Assembly (NCBI GenBank): GCA_030040315.1
Contig: JASHTY010000041.1
Span: forward strand, 1-32,420
Reading direction: 5' to 3'
Origin: Terriglobia bacterium
GTDB taxonomy: Bacteria > Acidobacteriota > Terriglobia > UBA7540
Length of the DNA: 32,420 bases
The translations under genes and the position numbers were made by a program. The notes below the pieces were generated by a model. It did not search any database and was not told the DNA's origin. It was given only the letters and a program-made list of their open reading frames with translations. Position 1 is the stretch's first letter; each line of letters begins with the position of its first letter. This document shows, piece by piece, positions 25,570 through 32,420 of the stretch.

Positions 25570-27180
25570 ATGGGATCTTTTTCTACATCGCTTTCCGGTC
25601 TCGACGCCGAGGAACAAGCGCTCTCGGTAATTTCCAATGACCTCGCGAACCTGAATACCACGGCTTTCAAATCGGGCACTCCCGTCTTCAGCGACTTGTT
25701 CTACGAGATGCTGGGAACGGACGGGGCGGGCGACCCTGTGCAATTGGGCGTCGGCACCTCAATGAGTTCCGTCGACTCGCCGTTCACGCAAGGGAGCATC
25801 ACCACCACCGGCGTGCCCACGGACGTGGCTATTCAGGGAAACGGCCTGTTTGTTCTGAATGACGATGGCACGCAGGTTTACTCGCGCGCCGGCGATTTCT
25901 CTCTGAATTCAGCCGGTTATCTTGTATCCGACAACGGCAGTTATGTCATGGGCTACCCCGCCGTCAACGGCGTGGTCGATACCAGCAAGTCCCTGGCCCC
26001 CATTCAAATTTCGAGCGGCGAGACTTTCCCGCCCAATGCCACAAGCAACGTGCAGTTGGATATGAACCTGGACGCTACCGGCGCGCCGACGGCCGCGACG
26101 GGTACGCTCACTTTGACGGGAAACGCCAACAACGACGAGACAGTCACGGTCGGCTCAACCACATACACCTTTGTGACCGCATTATCCACATCTCCCACCG
26201 TAGCGGATCAGGTTTTGATTGGTTCAACCGCGGAGGATACGCTGAGCAACCTGGCGGATGCCATCAACGGAGCATCGGACGTGGGCACCAACTACAGCAC
26301 GGGCACCGTCGCCAGCACATTGGTAAACGCCACGGCATCGGGCGAAACTCTGACCCTTCAGGCGCTCTCCACCGGCACCAGCGGGAACTCCGTGGTGACT
26401 GGAGCGGATATGGCCGACGGATCGTTCGCATCAACCACTCTCACCGGCGGCGCCGCGGGAGGAACGTTCAGCACACCCATCACCGTGTACGACTCCCTTG
26501 GCAACAGCCATGTGCTGACCTTCAATTTCAATGAAACCTCAAACGGCAATTGGGACTATCAAATCACCATTCCCGCCGCGGACGTGGGCCAGACGGGAAG
26601 CGCGGTGACAGTAGCAAGCGGGACATTGCAGTTCAACTCCTCCGGGCAGTTGGTCTCGCCCTCGGCGAATGTGATGAACATCAATGTCACGGGGCTCGCC
26701 GACGGCGCCAAAACCATGACCCTCAACTGGCAGCTCTACAATTCCGCCGGTGCGCCGGTCATCACTCAAACCGCCGAGCCTTCCGCCACTTCCGGAACCA
26801 TTCAAGACGGCTATGGCGCTGGGACATTGCAGAGTTACTCCATCAATTCCAACGGAGTGATCGAAGGAGTCCTTTCCAACGGTCAAACTTTGGGGCTGGG
26901 CCAAATCGCGCTTGCCACCTTCGAGAATTACGACGGCTTGACGAACCTGGGCAGTAACGATTACGAATCGAGCCTGTCTTCCGGCGCGGCCAGCATCTCC
27001 GCCGCCGGCACGGGCGGCAGCGGGACGCTGGATGGCGGCTCGCTGGAAGCGTCCAACGTAGACATTGCCACGGCGTTTACCCAGCTCATCGAGGCCGAAC
27101 GCGGATACGAGGCCAACGCCAAGGCCATCACCACGGCGGATGACGTTACGCAGGCTTCCATCAACCTGATCCAAAGTTAA
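25570..27180 (+). CDS. flgE: flagellar hook protein FlgE
   Basis: MGSFSTSLSGLDAEEQALSVISNDLANLNTTAFKSGTPVFSDLFYEML; GNGLFVLND...YSRAGDFSLNSAGYLV; C-terminal GGSLEASNVDIATAFTQLIEAERGYEANAKAITTADDVTQASINL. Strong RBS TTTAGGAGGAAAAAAC. Confidence 0.96.
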   Translation: MGSFSTSLSGLDAEEQALSVISNDLANLNTTAFKSGTPVFSDLFYEMLGTDGAGDPVQLGVGTSMSSVDSPFTQGSITTTGVPTDVAIQGNGLFVLNDDGTQVYSRAGDFSLNSAGYLVSDNGSYVMGYPAVNGVVDTSKSLAPIQISSGETFPPNATSNVQLDMNLDATGAPTAATGTLTLTGNANNDETVTVGSTTYTFVTALSTSPTVADQVLIGSTAEDTLSNLADAINGASDVGTNYSTGTVASTLVNATASGETLTLQALSTGTSGNSVVTGADMADGSFASTTLTGGAAGGTFSTPITVYDSLGNSHVLTFNFNETSNGNWDYQITIPAADVGQTGSAVTVASGTLQFNSSGQLVSPSANVMNINVTGLADGAKTMTLNWQLYNSAGAPVITQTAEPSATSGTIQDGYGAGTLQSYSINSNGVIEGVLSNGQTLGLGQIALATFENYDGLTNLGSNDYESSLSSGAASISAAGTGGSGTLDGGSLEASNVDIATAFTQLIEAERGYEANAKAITTADDVTQASINLIQS

Positions 27181-27273
27181 TTCGGGCAGGTTGATTTCGG
27201 TAAATTCGCGCGTCGGCGCTCGATAACTGGCGCCGGCGAAGTTCAATGCAAGTCACTCCCCATGACCCCGTCT

Positions 27274-27308
27274 CCGGCGCAAGAACGCCGGGGCCGGGGC
27301 CCCCCTTT
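27274..27308 (+). terminator. possible intrinsic terminator downstream of flgE
   Basis: CCGGCG-caagaa-CGCCGG stem, then a GC-rich run and CCCCCTTTT. U-tract is short. Confidence 0.25.
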
Positions 27309-27367
27309 TCAGCGTAAATAATCCCGTTTCGCGCAACTCGCGCGTGGAACCCCGCGCCGCGCAGGGA

Positions 27368-27373
27368 TATAAT
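27368..27373 (+). promoter_or_regulatory. candidate -10 (TATAAT) upstream of the DHDPS-family gene
   Basis: GGGATATAATG overlaps the track's ATG at 27372, arguing for the downstream GTG start. No convincing -35. Confidence 0.4.
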
Positions 27374-27443
27374 GCCGCGCGCCCGTATTGCCGCATGGGG
27401 ACCGGACGAGCAAAACTGGGTAATTGAAGAAGGGGACGCTGAA

Positions 27444-28412
27444 GTGAGCACTCAACTGAACCGGCGCGAATTTCTCGGCACGATGGCTGCGGCGGGCGGA
27501 CTGGCGCTTTCCACCGCGTCCGCAGTGAAGGAGCCGTGGGCAGGTGCGTTCATCATCATGCAGACCCCGTTTCTTGAAAATCTGGAGGTGGACGGAGCGT
27601 CGTTGATGCGCGAGGCGGATTTCCTGGTGCATTGTGGCGTGCAGGGAATGGTCTGGCCGGCCGGGGCGGGAGAAACCCAGGAGCTTTCGCATGACGAGCG
27701 CGTGAAATTCGCGCGCATGGTCGTGGAAGGGGCGCGCGGCCGCGCTCCGGTTTTGATTGGTGTGCACGCGCCGAACAAATTTGAAGCTGTGGATTACGCG
27801 CGCGAGGCGGAACGCATGGGCGCGGACGGCATGCTGGCCATGTCACAAACCGACGGATCAAATGACCTCTCAATCCTTACGGATTATTTCACTGCCATTG
27901 CCAACGCATCGAAACTGCCGCTCTGCATTCAGGTGACGAGCCCGGCACTGACGGTGGATTTCCTGATCGACCTCACGCACAAGTTGCCGACCTTTCGGTA
28001 CGTCAAGGAGGAGCAGGAGCCCGTGCCCGAGCGCGTCTCGCGGTACGTCAAGGAAGCAAACGGATTGCTTGTGCCCATGACGGGCGGGGGCTCGCGGAAT
28101 TTCCTGAACGAGATGGCGCGAGGATCGCGAGGCACGATGCCCGGCGCCGGATTTGCCGATATTCAGGCGGAAATCTGGGAGTGGTACCAGGCAGGTAAAA
28201 AGAAGGAAGCCCGCGACCTGTTCGCAAAGATGCTGATGATGGCTGTGCTCGAGCAGCACACCGGTTATGTTGTGCAGAAGGAAATCCTGCGGCGACGCGG
28301 CATTTTTGAGACCGTCGTGATGCGCAACACCCGCAAATTCAGTATGGATGCGGGCGACCTGCACGAGCTGGATGAAATCTTTGAGGTGCTCAAGCCTTAC
28401 TTCCGCGTGTGA
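27444..28412 (+). CDS. dihydrodipicolinate synthase (DapA/NAL)-family protein with a twin-arginine-like signal
   Basis: N-terminus MSTQLNRREFLGTMAAAGGLALSTASA (Tat-like). (beta/alpha)8 aldolase features VHCGVQGMVWPAGAGETQELSHDERVKFARMVVEGARGRAPVLIGV and FRYVKEEQEP (Schiff-base Lys region). Confidence 0.85.
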   Translation: MSTQLNRREFLGTMAAAGGLALSTASAVKEPWAGAFIIMQTPFLENLEVDGASLMREADFLVHCGVQGMVWPAGAGETQELSHDERVKFARMVVEGARGRAPVLIGVHAPNKFEAVDYAREAERMGADGMLAMSQTDGSNDLSILTDYFTAIANASKLPLCIQVTSPALTVDFLIDLTHKLPTFRYVKEEQEPVPERVSRYVKEANGLLVPMTGGGSRNFLNEMARGSRGTMPGAGFADIQAEIWEWYQAGKKKEARDLFAKMLMMAVLEQHTGYVVQKEILRRRGIFETVVMRNTRKFSMDAGDLHELDEIFEVLKPYFRV

Positions 28413-28436
28413 CCCGCTTGGCTCGGAGATTCGTAC

Positions 28437-29921
28437 ATGCCGCGATACATTCTGGCGCTGGATCAAGGGACCACGAGTTCGCGGGCCATCTTGTTCGATC
28501 ACGAAGGCCGTCCCCGCTTTTCGGCAAGCCGGGAATTCAAGCAGTATTACCCGCAGCCGGGCTGGGTGGAGCACGATGCGATGGAAATTTGGAAGTCGCA
28601 GCTTGACGTGGCGGAGAAAGTTCTTGCCGAAGCTCAAATCAGCGCAGACGACCTGGCGGCGCTGGGCATCACCAATCAGCGCGAGACAGTGGTGCTTTGG
28701 GATCGCGCCACGGGCGAGCCGCTTTACCACGCTATCGTGTGGCAATGCCGGCGGACCGCGGCCATGTGCGACCGGATTCGCGCCGAAGGTTTCGATCGCG
28801 TCCTCCGCGAGAAAACCGGACTGGTTACGGACGCCTATTTTTCCGGAACCAAGATCGCCTGGCTGCTTGAAAACGTTCCGGGCGCGCGCGCTCGAGCCCA
28901 GCACGGCGAGCTTGCGGTGGGAACGATTGACACCTGGCTGATCTGGAATCTCACCCGAGGCAAGGCGCATGTAACTGATGTGTCGAACGCTTCGCGCACG
29001 CTACTGTTCAACCTGCACACGCTGGAATGGGATCCGGAAATCCTCAGCTACTTTGCCATCCCTGCTTCAATCCTGCCGGAAGTCAAACCCTCGAGCGCCG
29101 AACTGGGCGAAACGCATCTATTTGGCGCTACACTTCGCATTTGCGGCGTGGCGGGCGATCAGCAGGCCGCGCTCTTCGGTCAGCAGTGCTTCCGGCACGG
29201 CATGGTGAAGAACACTTACGGCACGGGATGTTTCCTGCTGATGAACACGGGGACGGAGATTCCGCATTCCAATTCCGGATTGGTGGGGACCGTGGCATGG
29301 GGAATCGACGGGCGAACGGAATACGCGCTGGAAGGCAGCGTGTTCATTGCCGGCGCGGCCATTCAGTGGCTGCGCGATGAAATGAAGCTGCTGAAGGACG
29401 CTGCGGAAAGCGAGGCCCTGGCGCGCTCCGTACGCGACACGAACGGGGTCTATCTGGTTCCCGCATTTGTGGGATTGGGCGCGCCCCATTGGGACGCTTA
29501 CGCGCGCGGAACCATTACGGGCATCACGCGCGGCGCAAATCGCGCTCACCTGGTGCGTGCCGCGCTCGAATCCATTGCCTACCAGACGCGCGAGGTGGTG
29601 GACGCTATGGCGCGCGACTCCGGCCTGCGGCCCCAGGCCTTGCGGGTGGATGGCGGCGCGACGCGCAATGATTTTCTCTGTCAATTTCAAGCAGATATTC
29701 TGGGAATTCCCGTCGAACGCCCCGCGACCACGGAATCCACGGCGCTCGGCGCAGCCTATCTGGCGGGCCTTGCTTCAGGATTCTGGAAGGAAAAACTGGA
29801 GCTCACGGCGCACCTTCACTCGACGCACCGCTTTGAGCCTCAATTGGACTTCTCCCGCCGCGAAGAACTATTCGCGGGCTGGCTGCGTGCCGTGGAGCGC
29901 GCCAAGGGGTGGGCGAGTTAG
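28437..29921 (+). CDS. glpK: glycerol kinase
   Basis: [116 protein letters not shown]. Confidence 0.95.
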   Translation: MPRYILALDQGTTSSRAILFDHEGRPRFSASREFKQYYPQPGWVEHDAMEIWKSQLDVAEKVLAEAQISADDLAALGITNQRETVVLWDRATGEPLYHAIVWQCRRTAAMCDRIRAEGFDRVLREKTGLVTDAYFSGTKIAWLLENVPGARARAQHGELAVGTIDTWLIWNLTRGKAHVTDVSNASRTLLFNLHTLEWDPEILSYFAIPASILPEVKPSSAELGETHLFGATLRICGVAGDQQAALFGQQCFRHGMVKNTYGTGCFLLMNTGTEIPHSNSGLVGTVAWGIDGRTEYALEGSVFIAGAAIQWLRDEMKLLKDAAESEALARSVRDTNGVYLVPAFVGLGAPHWDAYARGTITGITRGANRAHLVRAALESIAYQTREVVDAMARDSGLRPQALRVDGGATRNDFLCQFQADILGIPVERPATTESTALGAAYLAGLASGFWKEKLELTAHLHSTHRFEPQLDFSRREELFAGWLRAVERAKGWAS

Positions 29922-30052
29922 AAGCACGCGCGGCGGCCGCCTCGCACGCTTCTGGCCGCAATGGTAGAATCCCTTTGGTGCGTCAGTGTGATTGAGTGAG
30001 GTTCGCCGCCGAAAGAAGTAAGTCGTATTCCTGGCTCCCGAAGGTGCACGGT

Positions 30053-31096
30053 ATGTCGGAACTTTTGGATGAAATCTCGCAACAACCCGCACTACTTCTG
30101 GGTTTGCGCAAATACTACACCAGCCCTGGGGCGATTCCCGTCAAAGCCCTGCGAAAACTGGTGCGCCGCTGGCCACCCACTGTGGTTTTTACCGGCATGG
30201 GCTCCTCGCTATTTGCGGCATGCCCGGCGCAGGCCTACCTGACAGAGCACGGAGTTCGCGCCGTGGTGTGGGAAACCGCGGAGCTTGTACACCATCACCT
30301 GAAGTTTCTGGGAGCGGACACGCTGCTGGTGGTGGTCTCGCGATCAGGTCAAACTGCTGAGGTAGTGCGTCTGCTGAAAAGCCTGCCCGCGAAGGCGCGC
30401 GTGCTGGCCGTCACGAATGTTGAGGCCAGCCCCCTGTCAAAATGCGCCAACCTGCTTCTGCCCATGATGGCGGGGCCGCAGGCTACCGTCGCCACCAAAA
30501 CCTATACGTGTTCCGTTGCGGTTCTGATGTACCTGGCCTTTGCCATCGCTGGAAAGCCCACCGGACCGCTGACCCAGGAACTGATGTTCGCGGCCGATGC
30601 TGAAGAGAAAATTCTTGAGCGCCGCGAAGAGCTGATGCCGCCGATTGTGGAATTCTTTGGCCGGCCGCCCTACGTGGCGCTGATGTCGCGTGGAGCGGAC
30701 CTGGCCACGGCCTACCAGGGCGCGCTGATGCTGAAGGAAGTAGCGCGGCTTGCGGCCGAACCCATCAGCGCCGCGCAATTCCGGCACGGACCGATTGAAA
30801 TCGTTGATCCGAGCCACCGCTACATCCTGTTTGCCCGCCAGGGGAAAACCGCCAGGCTGCTCCTGAAGCTCGCGGACGACATTCGCAATTCCGGAGGCAG
30901 GGTGTTGCTCTTCACCGACCTGCCCTTTGACAACCTGACGAACGTGCGGCTGATTCGCCTGGAGCATGTGCGCCTGGGAATGGGAACGCTGGTGGATAAT
31001 GTCTACATGCAATTGCTCGCGCATGACACGGCGCTGCACGCGGGCTTTGTGCCTGGAAAATTCAAAATTGCGGAAAACGTCACACGCGAGGAGTGA
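30053..31096 (+). CDS. SIS-domain sugar-phosphate isomerase/deglycase (GlmS isomerase-domain-like, no glutaminase domain)
   Basis: VVFTGMGSSLFAACPAQAYL, TLLVVVSRSGQTAEVVRLLKSLP, MLKEVARLAAEPISAAQFRHGPIEIVD. In-frame ATG at 30053 or upstream start 29996. Confidence 0.85.
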   Translation: MSELLDEISQQPALLLGLRKYYTSPGAIPVKALRKLVRRWPPTVVFTGMGSSLFAACPAQAYLTEHGVRAVVWETAELVHHHLKFLGADTLLVVVSRSGQTAEVVRLLKSLPAKARVLAVTNVEASPLSKCANLLLPMMAGPQATVATKTYTCSVAVLMYLAFAIAGKPTGPLTQELMFAADAEEKILERREELMPPIVEFFGRPPYVALMSRGADLATAYQGALMLKEVARLAAEPISAAQFRHGPIEIVDPSHRYILFARQGKTARLLLKLADDIRNSGGRVLLFTDLPFDNLTNVRLIRLEHVRLGMGTLVDNVYMQLLAHDTALHAGFVPGKFKIAENVTREE

Positions 31097-31144
31097 AGTA
31101 CACCTCACTCGCTTCACATTAGTGTGCGCCGAGGAAGAGCCCTA

Positions 31145-31210
31145 ACCACAGAACGCACAGAGAGCCACAGAGTAGTCCTTTCTCTGTGTACCTCTGCGAT
31201 CTCCGTGGTG
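31145..31210. repeat. dispersed palindromic repeat of the ACCACAGAG.../...CTCCGTGGT type
   Basis: ACCACAGAACGCACAGAGAGCCACAGAG...TTTCTCTGTGTACCTCTGCGATCTCCGTGGT: the 3' half is the imperfect reverse complement of the 5' half over about 28 nt. Confidence 0.7.
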
Positions 31211-31414
31211 AAGGTCCTTTTGTTCTGCGGATCAGCGACGCAGGCGGAGAAGCCGCTCACCCTTTTCAAGGGATTTAATCCTGACCCGGCGGGCGCACGC
31301 CTACTCAATCCTGGCGACGTGCTTTCCGCCGGACTCAATTGCTGAAATAACCGCCCTGCCGGGATTGAGCATTCCCGGCTGAGTGATTCTGGCTGGAATC
31401 GGGAAACGAAGCCC

Positions 31415-31765
31415 TTAATTCCGCGAGCGCAGTTCCTGACAAGTGAGGCAATACCGTGCCCAGGGGATAGCCTTGAGGCGATTGGGGGAAATATCGTCGC
31501 CACACGCTTCGCATACGCCGTACGTTCCACCCGCGCAACGCAAAAGCGCCTTATCAATTTCCTTCAACGTTTGACTGCGCAGGTTGGCAGTTACTACCGT
31601 GACATCCTGCTCCACGGTCCTGACGGCGAATTCCACTTCGTCAGGTGACTGCACATTGGCAGACAGAGCTTCGGGTTCGCTCCGCGTCGAAGCCAAAATC
31701 TCATTGCGCTTCTTCAGCAACAGACTCTTGTAAGCCTTCTTTGCGACCTTTACCACTGTACGCAT
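31415..31765 (-). CDS. TraR/DksA-family zinc-finger protein
   Basis: KEIDKALLRCAGGTYGVCEACGDDISPNRLKAIPWARYCLTCQE: CxxC...CxxC zinc finger of the DksA/TraR family. Confidence 0.92.
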   Translation of the reverse strand: MRTVVKVAKKAYKSLLLKKRNEILASTRSEPEALSANVQSPDEVEFAVRTVEQDVTVVTANLRSQTLKEIDKALLRCAGGTYGVCEACGDDISPNRLKAIPWARYCLTCQELRSRN

Positions 31766-31907
31766 ACCGTCCTTATCTATTTCCTAACGTCCTGCCCTGA
31801 CTTCTTTACCTTGGCAGTCCGAGCAATCGGATGATGCAGATGATATCAAGGTTGCACAATTTTTTAAAGTTTTTTAGCCCGTCATTATTTCCTTGTTTTT
31901 CAACGAA

Positions 31908-31935
31908 TTGCGCGCCGGTGGAGGCGTGGTATAAT
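31908..31935 (+). promoter_or_regulatory. candidate sigma70 promoter of the LUD-domain gene
   Basis: TTGCGC (31908..31913), N16, consensus TATAAT (31930..31935), 45 bp before the ATG at 31981. Confidence 0.5.
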
Positions 31936-31980
31936 GGCCGCAATAGTTTGGCAGCGGAATTGATCGGCGGAATACCAACT

Positions 31981-32420
31981 ATGACTACACGCGACGAAAT
32001 GCTGGCCAGGGTTCGAACGGCCTTGGGCCGGAGCAATTCGCTTTCCAATTTCAAGCCACTGCCTCCGCTTGATCTTGCCGGTGTCATGCCAGTGCTGGAC
32101 ACGGCGGACTATCAATCCCAGTTCGCGGCCGAACTGGAAAAGGTCGGGGGAGTTATTCACAGAGTAAATACCCTTGAAGAGGTGACGGAGGTGTTCCGGC
32201 AGATCCTGGAGCGTGCCGAGTCCCCCGCCGTAGCGCTTTCCGGCAATCCCCTGCTGAAGGAATTGGGAGTCGCCACCCGCCTGGCGGCTCTTCACAAGCA
32301 GGTAACCTCCTGGGAGTCCGGTGCAGGGGCTGAGTCGCTCCCTGCGTTCAATCAGGCCGCATTTGCCGCCGGAGCAGGAATCACCGGAGTGGATTTTGCA
32401 CTGGCGGAAACAGGCACCCT
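31981..32420 (+). CDS. LUD-domain protein (LutC/YkgG family), 3'-truncated by the window edge
   Basis: Open frame from ATG 31981 to the end (not in the ORF track): MTTRDEMLARVRTALGRSNSLSNFKPLPPLDLAGVMPVLDTADYQSQFAAELEKVGGVIHRV...AAFAAGAGITGVDFALAETGT. The GITGVDFALAETGT motif is characteristic. Confidence 0.88.
   Translation, partial: MTTRDEMLARVRTALGRSNSLSNFKPLPPLDLAGVMPVLDTADYQSQFAAELEKVGGVIHRVNTLEEVTEVFRQILERAESPAVALSGNPLLKELGVATRLAALHKQVTSWESGAGAESLPAFNQAAFAAGAGITGVDFALAETGT

Noticed and set aside
31124-31345. 73-aa ORF MRRGRALTTERTESH...
   Set aside because: Translation of the palindromic CACAGAG/CTCTGTG repeat, a frequent source of spurious protein annotations.
1-32420. CRISPR arrays, tRNA/rRNA genes, integrases, IS transposases, toxin-antitoxin or defence modules
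   Set aside because: I looked for regular direct repeats, tRNA-like segments and characteristic protein motifs and saw none. The repeats found are two MITE/REP-like copies and isolated palindromes, not spaced arrays.

Overview
The window looks like a high-GC bacterial chromosome segment. Gene order and repeat style resemble Acidobacteriota, but that is an impression, not a computed assignment. It is dominated by an early/middle flagellar locus: a receiver/HD-GYP protein divergent from an OmpR-type regulator, a degenerate histidine-kinase-like protein, a FleQ/FlrA-like sigma54 activator, an FlrB-like kinase, an FlrC-like activator, then flgB-flgC-fliE-fliF-fliG-fliH-fliI-fliJ. A convergent BlaR1-like (M56/TonB) and BlaI-like pair follows, then fliK-flgD-flgE. 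Flanking genes are 3-hydroxyacyl-CoA dehydrogenase (5' partial), a D-2-hydroxyacid dehydrogenase and an SDR, a large exported CxxCH/terpenoid-cyclase-like/ankyrin protein, a methyltransferase, a Tat-signal DHDPS-family protein, glycerol kinase, a SIS-domain sugar isomerase, a DksA/TraR protein, and a 3'-partial LUD-domain protein missing from the ORF track. The points most worth a second look are: (1) the CxxCH/toroid/ankyrin fusion bracketed by two direct copies of a ~100 bp MITE/REP-like element; (2) two operator-like palindromes 42 bp apart around the blaI promoter and RBS; (3) a FleQ-like activator with no DNA-binding domain next to a good -24/-12 motif; (4) a phage-structural-like module inside the hook protein; (5) a truncated FlgD; (6) palindromic repeats, one of which supplies the C-terminus of the FlrB-like kinase. 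I did not find a clear-cut novel defence or mobile system.
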